Below are positions 52,999 to 62,097 of a stretch of DNA of 64,000 nucleotides, in pieces. The stretch is from JASGJS01 sp047601185 (GTDB taxonomy: Bacteria > Pseudomonadota > Gammaproteobacteria > JAURND01). A model generated the notes under the pieces. It was not told where the DNA came from. It worked only from the letters and a program-made list of their open reading frames with translations, and ran no database searches. The stretch covers positions 1,364,001 through 1,428,000 of the forward strand of contig JASGJS010000001.1 in assembly GCA_047601185.1 (NCBI GenBank). Direction: 5' to 3'. A program made the position numbers and the translations under genes. The first letter of the stretch is position 1, and each line of letters opens with the position of its first letter.

Positions 52999-54810
52999 AT
53001 GTTCGACTCTAAAACTTTTCTATCCAACTTAACCACCTTACCTGGCGTCTATCAAATGTTAGACGACAAAAGTCAGGTGATTTATGTCGGTAAAGCCCGC
53101 AATCTCAAAGACAGGGTCAGCAGTTATTTTCGCTCAAATATTCAGCATCCCAAAACCCTCAGCTTAGTCCAACAAATTTCTGCCATCACGGTCACAATCA
53201 CAGAAACCGAAAACGAAGCTTTATTATTAGAAAGCAACCTCATCAAACAACTCAGGCCGCGTTATAATATTTTGCTGCGCGATGATAAATCCTTCCCGTA
53301 TTTATTTCTTTCCCAAGAAGTTTTCCCGCGACTGACATTCCACCGCGGTGCTAAACGCGAAAAAGGCGAATATTACGGACCTTACCCCAGCGCAGGCGCC
53401 GTCCACGAAACCTTAGATTTACTGCAAAAACTATTCAAATTGCGACAATGTAGTAAACATTTTTTCAATAGCCGTACCCGTCCTTGTTTGCAATATCAAA
53501 TTAAACGTTGCACAGCGCCTTGTGTGGGATACGTCGATGAATCCCATTATCAAGAGCAAGTGCAACACACGCGCTTATTTTTGCAAGGAAAAAACGAAGC
53601 GGTGTTGAAAGATTTAGCCAACAAAATGGAGGCAGCGGCGGCGGCTTTTCACTATGAAGAAGCTGGGCGTTATCGTGATCAAATTAACACTTTGCGAAAG
53701 ATTGCTGAACAACAACATATCCATTCGCAGGCGGGTGACGCAGATGCCGTAGCGGTGATGAATTGTGGCAATGCAGTTTGTATCACAGTCGTATATATTA
53801 GAGCGGGGAGAGTATTGGGCAGCAAAGCGTATTTTCCGAAAACTCCTCCGAACAGCACAGAAGAAGAAGTGTTAACCAGTTTTTTGCCGCAATATTATTT
53901 AAGCGCGCAGCGTGGGGAAACCTTTCCTGATCGCATTTTAGTGGATCGACCTTTAGCAGAAGGTGGGTGGATTGCCCAAGCTTTATCGGAACGCTGGCAA
54001 AAAAAGGTCGTGATTACCCAACCTCAGCGCGGTCAAGGCGTGCAGTGGTTAAAAATGGCTGCCCTCAATACCCAACATGCCTTAGCCAGCCATATTGGCC
54101 AACAGCTTAATTACTATCAATGGCTGGAGACTTTTCAAAAAACCTTTGGGTTGCCAAACTTGCCACAGCGTCTGGAATGCTTTGATATTAGCCATACGTT
54201 GGGAGAAGCCACTGTCGCCTCTTGTGTGGTATTTGGTTTGGAAGGGCCGATTAAGAGCGATTATCGCCGCTTTAATATTACCGATATTACGCCGGGTGAC
54301 GATTACGCCGCGATGGAACAAGCCTTAACCCGGCGCTATGTCCGGTTAAAAGCCAATGATGGTCCTTTGCCGGATGTGTTATTCATTGATGGAGGGAAGG
54401 GTCAGCTCGCTAAAGCCAGTGCGGTTTTAGAAGAACTGCAAATCGTCGGGGTTATTCTGATGGGCGTGGCTAAAGGCGAGGGACGCAAACCGGGCCTAGA
54501 AACGATTTTTATGCAGGGAACGCAAAAGCCCTGGCACTTATCGCCCGATTCGATGGCGTTACATCTGATCCAGCGGATTCGAGACGAGGCGCATCGTTTT
54601 GCGATCCAAAGTCACAGACAACAGCGGGCTAAAGCACGCAAGCAATCACCGTTAGAACAGATTCCTGGGGTAGGGGCCAATCGCCGCCGTGAACTTTTGA
54701 AACATTTTGGTGGCCTGCAAGGGGTGTTACGTGCTAGTGTAGCAGAATTGGCTAAAGTGCAAGGTATCCATACCGATTTAGCCCAACGCATTTATGATCA
54801 TTTGCATTAA
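52999..54810 (+). CDS. uvrC: Excinuclease ABC subunit C
   Basis: UvrC makes both incisions in nucleotide excision repair. 603 residues: N-terminal GIY-YIG nuclease (LPGVYQMLDDKSQVIYVGKA, then RNLKDRVSSYF), UVR/UvrB-binding segment near 200-240, RNase H-like C-terminal endonuclease (ECFDISHTLGEATVAS, LFIDGGKGQL, with conserved Asp), and C-terminal HhH (LEQIPGVGANRRRELLKHFG). pgsA follows after 12 nt. Confidence 0.97.
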   Translation: MFDSKTFLSNLTTLPGVYQMLDDKSQVIYVGKARNLKDRVSSYFRSNIQHPKTLSLVQQISAITVTITETENEALLLESNLIKQLRPRYNILLRDDKSFPYLFLSQEVFPRLTFHRGAKREKGEYYGPYPSAGAVHETLDLLQKLFKLRQCSKHFFNSRTRPCLQYQIKRCTAPCVGYVDESHYQEQVQHTRLFLQGKNEAVLKDLANKMEAAAAAFHYEEAGRYRDQINTLRKIAEQQHIHSQAGDADAVAVMNCGNAVCITVVYIRAGRVLGSKAYFPKTPPNSTEEEVLTSFLPQYYLSAQRGETFPDRILVDRPLAEGGWIAQALSERWQKKVVITQPQRGQGVQWLKMAALNTQHALASHIGQQLNYYQWLETFQKTFGLPNLPQRLECFDISHTLGEATVASCVVFGLEGPIKSDYRRFNITDITPGDDYAAMEQALTRRYVRLKANDGPLPDVLFIDGGKGQLAKASAVLEELQIVGVILMGVAKGEGRKPGLETIFMQGTQKPWHLSPDSMALHLIQRIRDEAHRFAIQSHRQQRAKARKQSPLEQIPGVGANRRRELLKHFGGLQGVLRASVAELAKVQGIHTDLAQRIYDHLH

Positions 54811-54822
54811 AGTGGGTTCAAA

Positions 54823-55386
54823 ATGAGCATTCCTAACATTTTGACGATTCTACGTATTTTGCTGCTGCCCGTTTTTGTCGGGGTTTTTTATTTGCCGACA
54901 GAAACATCTCGGTTTTTTGCGGCCCTCGTGTTCACCATCATTGCCATCACTGATTGGTTAGATGGCTATTTAGCACGGAATTTACAACAGGGTACAGAGT
55001 TTGGCAGTTTTCTAGATCCCGTTGCCGATAAATTAGCAGTAGCGGTCGCCTTAGTGTTAGTGGTAGGACAAATGGGCGTGGCTTATGTTGCGGTTCCTGC
55101 GGCCATTATTGTTGGACGCGAAATCGTGATCTCAGCATTACGGGAATGGATGGCGGAAATCGGCAAGCGTACCAGCGTGGCGGTCAGCTGGATCGGTAAA
55201 ATCAAAACCATCGTGCAAATGCTGGCTTTAATCGCATTAATATTGTATAAACCGGGCGGATTCGTTACAATAAAAATACTCGGTTTGGTTTTTTTATATG
55301 TCGCCGTTTTTTTAACGTTATGGTCCATGATTTTATATTTAAAAGCTGCATGGCCAGACTTGACTTTATCCTTTAATAAAGAATAA
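54823..55386 (+). CDS. pgsA: CDP-diacylglycerol--glycerol-3-phosphate phosphatidyltransferase
   Basis: PgsA makes phosphatidylglycerol-phosphate. 187 residues, about five membrane segments. The CDP-alcohol phosphotransferase motif is seen as DWLDGYLARNLQQGTEFGSF followed by LDPVADK, with the three conserved Asp residues. It begins 12 nt after uvrC and precedes tRNA-Gly, a conserved order. Confidence 0.96.
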   Translation: MSIPNILTILRILLLPVFVGVFYLPTETSRFFAALVFTIIAITDWLDGYLARNLQQGTEFGSFLDPVADKLAVAVALVLVVGQMGVAYVAVPAAIIVGREIVISALREWMAEIGKRTSVAVSWIGKIKTIVQMLALIALILYKPGGFVTIKILGLVFLYVAVFLTLWSMILYLKAAWPDLTLSFNKE

Positions 55387-55441
55387 TATAGTCACCCTGT
55401 TAGATGCCCTTCAAGTTTTTCCTAGGGTTCCAATTCTGTAA

Positions 55442-55517
<76 letters not shown>

Positions 55518-55527
55518 AAATGGTATC

Positions 55528-56556
55528 ATGACGCTGCTTGAATTATATCAAACCAAGCTCTCCCTCGGTGAAATATCACCAGACCCTATCCAAGCTGCTT
55601 GCGTGGCTCAATTAGAACAACTGCATCAAACATTATTGCATCCTCACAAAAGAAATCTTCCCAAAGGTTTGTATTTATGGGGCAGTGTTGGCATTGGTAA
55701 AACATTTTTGATGGATTTGTTTTATCAGAGCCTACCTTTTCCTCAGAAAATAAGAATGCATTTCTATACTTTTATGAGCGAAATTCATCAAGCGTTGCAT
55801 GCGCTGCAAGGCACGCGCGATCCTCTAGTTCACATTGGCAAAGCCTGGGCCAAAAAATATCAAGTCATCTGTTTTGATGAGCTCATCGTCACAGATATTG
55901 CGGATGCGATGGTGCTGGGTGGATTATTCGAAGCATTTTTTCATGCGGGGATTTGCTTGGTATTCACGACTAATGTGCCACCTGATGATTTATATAAAAA
56001 TGGGATACAACGCTCACGATTTTTGCCGGCAATTGCGGCGTTAAAAAAACATACCGAAGTGATTCATTTAATGTCACAACAAGATTATCGCGCGATCGCA
56101 CTTCAGAAATCTCAGCAAGCGTATTATTGGTATCCCGTCTCAGTTACTTCAGAAGCGGCTTTAGAGGCTTATTTTCAGCAATGCTCAGAAGGAATAGAAA
56201 TTTCAGGCACTTTAGAAATCGCACATCGATCGATTGTGGTTAAAAAATATGCGAATCAAGTGGCGTGGTTTGATTTTATGGCAATTTGTGGGATACCGCG
56301 CAGTTTTGAAGATTATTTAATATTAGTCCGACAATTTCCGATCATTATTGTGAGCAACTTACGCACAATCACCGAACAAGAACTTGATCTAGCGCGTTCA
56401 TTTATTCGCTTTATTGATGTCCTGTATGACCATCAAACACGATTGATGATTTCCGCAGAAGTGCTGATTGAGCAGATTTATCCTAAAGGCAAGCTCGAGT
56501 TTGAATTCGCCCGAACCCGTTCACGGCTAAAACAAATGACACTTGCTGATAAGTGA
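55528..56556 (+). CDS. zapE: AFG1-family ATPase ZapE
   Basis: ZapE is a division-associated AFG1/LACE1-type AAA ATPase. 342 residues with Walker A GSVGIGKTFLMD, Walker B VICFDELIVTDIADAM and an RSRFLPAI segment near sensor positions; the C-terminal ARTRSRLKQM matches the family end. The start ATG at 55528 is only 11 bases after the tRNA-Gly CCA and has no visible ribosome binding site, so the message may be leaderless or released by tRNA processing. Confidence 0.9.
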   Translation: MTLLELYQTKLSLGEISPDPIQAACVAQLEQLHQTLLHPHKRNLPKGLYLWGSVGIGKTFLMDLFYQSLPFPQKIRMHFYTFMSEIHQALHALQGTRDPLVHIGKAWAKKYQVICFDELIVTDIADAMVLGGLFEAFFHAGICLVFTTNVPPDDLYKNGIQRSRFLPAIAALKKHTEVIHLMSQQDYRAIALQKSQQAYYWYPVSVTSEAALEAYFQQCSEGIEISGTLEIAHRSIVVKKYANQVAWFDFMAICGIPRSFEDYLILVRQFPIIIVSNLRTITEQELDLARSFIRFIDVLYDHQTRLMISAEVLIEQIYPKGKLEFEFARTRSRLKQMTLADK

Positions 56557-56576
56557 AGTCGAGCTGAGAGCTTAAT

Positions 56577-56647
56577 GGAGCGCGGGCAGCTTGCCCGCTG
56601 CTTTTCAAAAATAGCTAAAAGCAGCGGGCAAGCTGCCCGCGCTCCCT
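56577..56647. repeat. Compact family A REP pair
   Basis: GGAGCGCGGGCAGCTTGCCC then GCTGCTTTT and, 17 bp later, AAAAGCAGCGGGCAAGCTGC then CCGCGCTCCC: two REPs head to head with almost no spacer and in opposite order to the other pairs. It lies between convergent zapE and holB and could terminate both. Confidence 0.9.
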
Positions 56648-56657
56648 AGACCCCTGC

Positions 56658-57536
56658 CTATCTAAGCGGTTGAGCGCTTACAAAACATCCCTGCCAAGCG
56701 ATAAATAATTTTTCATAAACCAACTGCATATTTAAATTAATTTTTTCTAATAAATGACGGCGCAACACCATTCCACTATCTAACAGCTTCAATAATCCTT
56801 CTGAAGAAAAATTTTGCGCTATCAAAGAATAGTGAAGTGACAAAGCAGCATGCCCCAATCGATACTGCAATAGATCCGAACACATCCGCCATAAAACGCC
56901 ATAAAACGCCTCAAATTCTTCTGGTGAATAAGCCACTGCCGCTTCAACCGGGCTCAAGGTTTTTTGCGCAACTTGTATCAAACGCGTCACATAATTTTCA
57001 TGCTGTTGAAACCAAGTGCTACTGGTGGTTTGATCAGGCGGCAAAGGAAAAGAAACAATTTGACAACGACTCCGCACTGTCGCAGGCACAACATGGGTTT
57101 GATGACTCACCAGCAAAAAAATCACCGAGCCGGTAGGTTCTTCTAAAATTTTTAATAACGCATTACTCGCGGCTGCATTCATCGCTTCAGCGGGTGCAAT
57201 AATTACGACTTGATATTTACCACACTGCGCAGTTTGATTGACGTTTTGCACCAGCTCTCGAATTTGTTCCACTTTAATCATTTTCCCTTCACTTTCAGGA
57301 AAAATTTTTAAATAATCTGGATGATTATTCGTTTGCAACAGTTGACAGCTAGCGCAAGCGCCACACGCCAAATCAGCATGCTGCGCCGATTGACAGAGTA
57401 ACCGCGCCGCCAAGGTTTCTGCAAACTGTTGTTTACCAATCGACTTTATGCCGGAGAGTAATAAAGCATGCGGAAATCGATCCGCTTGTAATTGTTTCAT
57501 CACTTGTTGCCAAAGTGATTGTTGCCAGGGCTGCAT
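56658..57536 (-). CDS. holB: DNA polymerase III delta' subunit
   Basis: HolB is the stator of the clamp loader. 292 residues: the P-loop-like segment SGIKSIGKQQFAE, the zinc module with CGACASC (first Cys about 50), IFPESEGKMIKVEQIRELVQ, and the sensor SNALLKILEEPTG. A GAGG precedes the ATG. Divergent from yciB. The usual neighbours tmk and pilZ are absent. Confidence 0.92.
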   Translation of the reverse strand: MQPWQQSLWQQVMKQLQADRFPHALLLSGIKSIGKQQFAETLAARLLCQSAQHADLACGACASCQLLQTNNHPDYLKIFPESEGKMIKVEQIRELVQNVNQTAQCGKYQVVIIAPAEAMNAAASNALLKILEEPTGSVIFLLVSHQTHVVPATVRSRCQIVSFPLPPDQTTSSTWFQQHENYVTRLIQVAQKTLSPVEAAVAYSPEEFEAFYGVLWRMCSDLLQYRLGHAALSLHYSLIAQNFSSEGLLKLLDSGMVLRRHLLEKINLNMQLVYEKLFIAWQGCFVSAQPLR

Positions 57537-57606
57537 TGTAGAAGCTACCTCTATCTGGGGAGATATGCTATAATACTCTTAATTAGTCGTCCTGGAAATA
57601 TGAATA

Positions 57607-58155
57607 ATGAAGCTTTTATTTGATTTTTTCCCCATTTTATTGTTTTTTATCGCCTTTAAATTCTTTGGGATTTATGTTGCCACTGCCACCACCATGGTCG
57701 GGGCGTTATTGCAAGTTGGTATCTATTGGCTGAAGCATCGCCGCTTTGAAAGCCTGCATGTGATCACTTTTATTACCATTGTGCTGCTCGGCGGAACGAC
57801 TTTAATTTTCCATAATGATCTGTTCATTAAATGGAAACCGACGGTTTTATACTGGATATTCGCTTTAGTGTTTGGTATCAGCCGTTTTATTGGCCAGAAA
57901 CCGTTAATTCAGAGAATGTTAGACAGTCAACTCAGCCTTCCCCTTAAAGCTTGGCAGCAGCTTAATTTCAGCTGGGTATTATTCTTCGCCATCATGGGCG
58001 CTGCTAATATCTACGTGCTCTATCATTTTAGCACCAATGCCTGGGTCAACTTTAAATTATTTGGAACTTTAGGCTTCACCATTGTGTTTTTGGTAGGCCA
58101 AGGTATTTATATGTCGCGTTTTATGGAAATCAAAAATCGCCCTAAATCACAATAA
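57607..58155 (+). CDS. yciB: Inner membrane septation protein YciB
   Basis: YciB/IspA family membrane protein involved in cell envelope and septation. 182 residues, five membrane segments, with FFPILLFFIAFKFFGIYVAT, HNDLFIKWKPTVLYWIFALV, and QLNFSWVLFFAIMGAANIYV signature segments. BolA follows by 5 nt. Confidence 0.95.
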   Translation: MKLLFDFFPILLFFIAFKFFGIYVATATTMVGALLQVGIYWLKHRRFESLHVITFITIVLLGGTTLIFHNDLFIKWKPTVLYWIFALVFGISRFIGQKPLIQRMLDSQLSLPLKAWQQLNFSWVLFFAIMGAANIYVLYHFSTNAWVNFKLFGTLGFTIVFLVGQGIYMSRFMEIKNRPKSQ

Positions 58156-58160
58156 AAAAT

Positions 58161-58424
58161 ATGACATCAGCTCGAGTCGATAAAATCAGCGCTTGTTTAA
58201 AACAACACTTTTCTCCCACTTTTTTAGAAGTTGAAGATCAAGGCCATTTGCATATTGGCCATCCCGGTGCACAAACCGGTGCTGGACATTTTAAAGTAGC
58301 GATTGCTAGCCCCGTATTTGAAAACAAAAATCGTTTAGCTTGTCACAGACTCATTTATGAAGCATTAGGGGAGCTAATGCAAAGTGATATTCATGCTTTA
58401 ATCATAGAAATAAGAAGCAGTTGA
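58161..58424 (+). CDS. bolA: BolA-family protein
   Basis: 87 residues. The class II KH-like fold is shown by FLEVEDQGHLHIGHPGA, GHFKVAIASPVFENKNRLAC and the C-terminal LGELMQSDIHALIIEI. BolA proteins pair with monothiol glutaredoxins in Fe-S handling and can act as transcription factors. The yciB-bolA pairing is common in Legionella and Coxiella relatives. Confidence 0.92.
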   Translation: MTSARVDKISACLKQHFSPTFLEVEDQGHLHIGHPGAQTGAGHFKVAIASPVFENKNRLACHRLIYEALGELMQSDIHALIIEIRSS

Positions 58425-58485
58425 TATTTTAATTCTTGGTAAACATTCAGCTTGTAAATATAAATATAACTCAAGTGTTACTCCC

Positions 58486-58524
58486 ATGAGATCCCGCTAA
58501 CAAGTAGGCGGGACGTCGAGGTAG
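58486..58524. repeat. Family D short palindromic repeat
   Basis: ATGAGATCCCGCTAACAAGT followed by AGGCGGGACGTCGAGGTAG, matching 43391-43437. It begins the 391-bp gap between bolA and the protease gene. Confidence 0.75.
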
Positions 58525-58595
58525 CAACTGATATAAGACACGTTAAATTAATGTGCTGAATAATTACAGTTCTTAAAGATTTTATTGCTGAGTTT

Positions 58596-58763
58596 TGGCA
58601 GAAGATTAAGTTGTGGCGAGCTGTTTCTTTCTCTCCCCTGGCAGAAAATTGAGTTGTGGCGAGCTGTTCTTTCTCTCCCCTGGCGAAAATTGAGTTGTGG
58701 TGAGCTGTTTCCTTCTCCCCCCTGGCGAAAATTGAGTTGTGGTGAGCTGTTTCCTTCTCCCCC
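58596..58763. repeat. 42-bp tandem array, four units
   Basis: Units start TGGCAGAAGATTAAGTTGTG, TGGCAGAAAATTGAGTTGTG, TGGCGAAAATTGAGTTGTGG and TGGCGAAAATTGAGTTGTGG at 58596, 58639, 58681 and 58723. Each ends in GAGCTGTT(T)CYTTCTCYCCC, the left flank and arm of family B, so the array is a local amplification of a family B half. Confidence 0.85.
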
Positions 58764-58801
58764 TGTGGGAGAAGGTGCCCGAATAGGGCGGATGAGGGGT
58801 A
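58741..58801 (+). repeat. Family B dispersed palindromic repeat
   Basis: GGTGAGCTGTTTCCTTCTCC then CCCTGTGGGAGAAGGTGCCC and GAATAGGGCGGATGAGGGG, completing the last unit of the 42-bp array. It is closest to the 12280-12341 copy. Confidence 0.88.
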
Positions 58802-58815
58802 AAATCATAAAAATA

Positions 58816-59439
58816 TTAGAAACTCAAAAACATCCACCGCAAAAAATTCACTACAGGCAGTAAAACATTTCCTAAAACTCCACTTACCAACAGCAACAAT
58901 AAAATCAAAAACCCAAAAACCCCAATCGAATCATACTTATTAGCGAGTCTCCTCGGCAAAAGACTCGATACCACCCGACTCCCATCCAGCGGCGGAATAG
59001 GAACCAAATTCAACACCAACAAAATCAAATTAATATAAATGCCAATCTCTGCCATTTTCACAACAGCCGGAAAAAACCCGCCAACTTTCAGAATAACCGC
59101 CCACATAGCCGCCATCATAAAATTGCTGATCGGCCCAGCAATCGCCACCAAAGCTGCATCCCGTCTGGGATGTTTTAAATTCGACCAAGTGACTGGCACC
59201 GGTTTCGCCCATCCAAAAATAAATCCGCTTAAAGTCACTAACAAAAGGGGAACCAGGACAGTACCCACCAGATCGATATGCCGCAAGGGGTTCAAAGTCA
59301 AGCGACCCATGATCTTAGCAGTGGCGTCGCCTAATTTATTGGCTACCCAACCATGCGCCACTTCATGTACTGTGATGGCGAATAAAATGGGGATACTATA
59401 AATTAAAATAAGCTGTAAAATGGATATTAGTTCTCTCAT
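58816..59439 (-). CDS. Site-2 protease family (M50) membrane metallopeptidase
   Basis: 207 residues, about five membrane segments. The zinc motif is HEVAHGWVANKLGD in TM2 and the third ligand is in LVLNLVPIPPLDGSRVVSSL. PDZ and CBS domains are absent, making this the short class III S2P. It is not RseP (which is 450 residues with two PDZ domains). Its substrate is unknown. I start at the ATG at 59439 (MRELISIL); the frame extends to 59481. Confidence 0.9.
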   Translation of the reverse strand: MRELISILQLILIYSIPILFAITVHEVAHGWVANKLGDATAKIMGRLTLNPLRHIDLVGTVLVPLLLVTLSGFIFGWAKPVPVTWSNLKHPRRDAALVAIAGPISNFMMAAMWAVILKVGGFFPAVVKMAEIGIYINLILLVLNLVPIPPLDGSRVVSSLLPRRLANKYDSIGVFGFLILLLLLVSGVLGNVLLPVVNFLRWMFLSF

Positions 59440-59562
59440 ATCAATAGTATAGTGTAAAAAAAAGATTGACAGCAAATCCAAAATATTATATTATTTTTTG
59501 ATAATATAGCAAACTTTATAATAAAATTTTCATAAAATTGTATTAAATAATGAGGGGTGGTT

Positions 59563-60768
59563 ATGAAAGAATATAAGCAAAGTAAGCTTGCCAAGGAAAT
59601 ATTAGTCAGCAGAGCGGAAGAAAAACAGTTAATCGCAAGAGGGCGAATGCACCCTAATGTGGATATTAGTTTACGTGCATTGACGGATGACAAGTCAAGT
59701 AAAGATAATAGTTACTGGATGGGCGCTCAGTTTAATGGGCATCCCCATTATGAATATACACGCGAAAATATAAAATACAAATTCTATCGCCCTTGCCAAG
59801 AGCTGAACTATTTTCAATCATCTTCGTCTTCCACTGGGGTGATCATTTGTAATCCTTCCCTTAATCCTAATGAATATTTAAACCATCTCAAAAAAAACTT
59901 AGAGTCCTGGTATGAGAACTCTATTAAACCGACCGCCGATCCCGTTATTTTTATCCAGTATACCGGTGACGGACATAAGAGTGACCAGTTGGCCATGCAT
60001 GATTTTGTGGAACCCACTAGGGCAGAAAAACTAGCATTGGTCAAAGTGAAGAACTTCATTGCAGGCTATCAACCCAAGTGTGCTGCAAAGGTTGTAGGAA
60101 ATGATGAAAATGCTTTTGAAGCATTATTTGATCAAGCAGGTGCTCATTACGTAAACACCTCAACAGACCCGTTTGTATGTAAGGATGGTCTTAATGCTTT
60201 AATTGAAGTAGCAGTTAGTGACATATTTGCGCGTTATGACAATAGCCATTTAAAAATACAAACTTTAAAAAACATTTTTATCGAAGCTTATTCTTCATCT
60301 GATTTTATTAAACGTGTTCTCGATTTAAGAAGTGGCGAAGCAGGAGGAGGGCAGGAGCAGGATCGTTCAGAACTTTATCAAGATTTAACGCTCATGTTGA
60401 AAGAAATGGGAAAATTATCAGCTGTTTTTAATAAGTACCTTTCACAAGAATTTCAATATGATCCTAATAATCAACACGGTTTTTTTTGCTGCAAACCTAA
60501 TCTTTACATCAGTCTCGCTATCGGAGGAGCTATAGCGGGTGTCGCTGTTCCTTTAATTACCTGGGGTGTTTTAGAAGCTTTAAACAGCAATCCTGATCTC
60601 CTGTTCGGAAAATTTGGAATGCCTGTCACGTTGGGGATGGGGGCAGGCGCGGGTTTTGTGTTTGGAGTTATATTAGCCACTTTAATATATGTTTGTAAAA
60701 AAACAACATTAGCAGATAATGATAGTTTCCATCTACCAGATGAGAAATTACGCCATGTGGCGGGATAA
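59563..60768 (+). CDS. Unknown protein with C-terminal membrane hairpin; effector-like
   Basis: 401 residues, no signal peptide. A soluble region of about 310 residues with no repeats, including IFIQYTGDGHKSDQLAMHDF and LALVKVKNFIAGYQPKCAAK, is followed by CC at about 309, then two long hydrophobic segments (about 314-338 and 353-379) rich in Gly/Ala, and a 20-residue polar tail. I do not recognise a domain. GAGGGG lies 5 nt before the ATG at 59563 (a GTG at 59557 also reads). The plan, cytosolic head plus C-terminal hairpin, is shared with the giant J-domain protein. Confidence 0.8.
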   Translation: MKEYKQSKLAKEILVSRAEEKQLIARGRMHPNVDISLRALTDDKSSKDNSYWMGAQFNGHPHYEYTRENIKYKFYRPCQELNYFQSSSSSTGVIICNPSLNPNEYLNHLKKNLESWYENSIKPTADPVIFIQYTGDGHKSDQLAMHDFVEPTRAEKLALVKVKNFIAGYQPKCAAKVVGNDENAFEALFDQAGAHYVNTSTDPFVCKDGLNALIEVAVSDIFARYDNSHLKIQTLKNIFIEAYSSSDFIKRVLDLRSGEAGGGQEQDRSELYQDLTLMLKEMGKLSAVFNKYLSQEFQYDPNNQHGFFCCKPNLYISLAIGGAIAGVAVPLITWGVLEALNSNPDLLFGKFGMPVTLGMGAGAGFVFGVILATLIYVCKKTTLADNDSFHLPDEKLRHVAG

Positions 60769-60870
60769 TGCTTAAAATTGATATTTTAAGTGATTTGTGC
60801 TATCATTAATGCTGAGAATTTATAATTTTTGTTTGTGTACTTAGGCATAAATCTAGTAGAGAGTGGGGGT

Positions 60871-61308
60871 ATGTGTATGAAAAAAATTTTATTATTATTA
60901 CCAACTGCTGTGCTTTTATCGCTGTCAACGCAAATATTGGCTGCAAATAGCGGAAAGGTCTATTTTAATGATGGTCGTGGCTATAAAGATGAACAGGTCA
61001 CTAAAACCATTGAGCTGCTGTATACTCCGGTAGGGCAATCAAATAAGTTGAGTTGTTACGGTGCAAACCTTCCTCCCCATGTAGGAAGTTGGCAGACTGT
61101 GTTTGGCGAAGGAAGTTCAAGTTGCCTTTCTCCTCAAAACCCAGTCAGTTCGTTAAAGTTTCGTTGGTCGGTTGGAGGGGGTACATGGCGTGAAGTCATA
61201 GAGCCTATTTCTGATAATACCCATTGTACCTATACGATTAATCTGTATAATGATTTTTCTAAGCCGTCCAACATTGATGCCCAAATTGCGAAAGTATCTT
61301 GCAATTAG
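60871..61308 (+). CDS. Small secreted protein with four cysteines
   Basis: About 145 residues from ATG at 60871 or 143 from ATG at 60877. A Lys-Lys-Ile n-region and leucine-rich h-region end in an ILAANSG-like signal peptidase I site. The mature part of about 120 residues has four Cys (in LSCYG, SSSCLSP, NTHCTYT and VSCN), enough for two disulfides, and a FRWSVGGGTWREVI segment. I do not know a family. AGAG and GGGGG precede the first ATG. Confidence 0.75.
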   Translation: MCMKKILLLLPTAVLLSLSTQILAANSGKVYFNDGRGYKDEQVTKTIELLYTPVGQSNKLSCYGANLPPHVGSWQTVFGEGSSSCLSPQNPVSSLKFRWSVGGGTWREVIEPISDNTHCTYTINLYNDFSKPSNIDAQIAKVSCN

Positions 61309-61338
61309 TAAGATTTGATTTGGTATGAAGAATCCAAC

Positions 61339-61372
61339 CATCCCGCTTTGGGCTGGGCTCAAGAGCGGGATG
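61339..61372. other. 9-bp stem hairpin between convergent genes
   Basis: CATCCCGCT at 61339-61347 pairs with AGCGGGATG at 61364-61372 over a 16-nt loop. No long T-run follows on either strand, so it may be a weak terminator or a decayed repeat. Confidence 0.4.
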
Positions 61373-61400
61373 TGGAAGTAGAATAAACGATTCCTTAGCC

Positions 61401-61835
61401 TTACATATTGTCTAATTTCATCATCAGAACTTTTTGACGTTCAGCGGGAGTTAAAGCATTCCACTGTGCCATAAAAAGCTCATCAACCTTCTTTTGTTCT
61501 TCAGGGCTTAAGCTGTCATATTTAGCCTGCATTTTTTCATGCATCTCTTTGCGTTGTTCCGGCGTCATGTCCGCCCACGCGTCATGCATTTTTTGCTTAA
61601 TAGCGCGCTTTTGCTTAGGGGTCATGTCATTCCATCTTTCATTAAGCTGCTTTCTGACAGCTGCTTTTTGGTCAGCGGAAAGGCTATCCCAGGTCATCTG
61701 AGCTTCTTGCATCAAAGCGGCTTTTTGCTCGGTTGAGAGGGGTTCGGCGTTAATTGCCGACACGTGGCAGCCTAAAGCTACCCCAGAAATGATTAACCCA
61801 CTGGTTAAAATCTTGCTAAAACTGATGTTGGCCAT
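61401..61835 (-). CDS. Periplasmic helical protein with four Trp/Tyr-phased repeats
   Basis: 144 residues with a signal peptide (likely cleaved near INAEP). The mature part has a repeat of about 23-24 residues with pattern xxW/Y-x-x-L/M-S/T-x-x-x-K: TWDSLSADQKAAVRKQL, RWNDMTPKQKRAIKQKM, AWADMTPEQRKEMHEKM, KYDSLSPEEQKKVDELF, QWNALTPAERQKVLMMK. This is similar in style to DUF3106/Spy-like periplasmic chaperone or metal-stress proteins. Predicted fully helical and charged. Confidence 0.85.
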   Translation of the reverse strand: MANISFSKILTSGLIISGVALGCHVSAINAEPLSTEQKAALMQEAQMTWDSLSADQKAAVRKQLNERWNDMTPKQKRAIKQKMHDAWADMTPEQRKEMHEKMQAKYDSLSPEEQKKVDELFMAQWNALTPAERQKVLMMKLDNM

Positions 61836-62020
61836 TTGAAAATCTCCCTATAGTGAATGCTAGAAGTGTTACGGATTGCGATAATGGGCTTTCCCCCTAT
61901 CTCCCATAACGGCTGCCAGTATAACAAATTATTAGTAAAATAAATACTTCCATTGCGATAAAGGTATCTACCCTAACGGGATAAAATCTGATAATATGCA
62001 CTTCCTTCCGACTGATAGAC

Positions 62021-62097
<77 letters not shown>

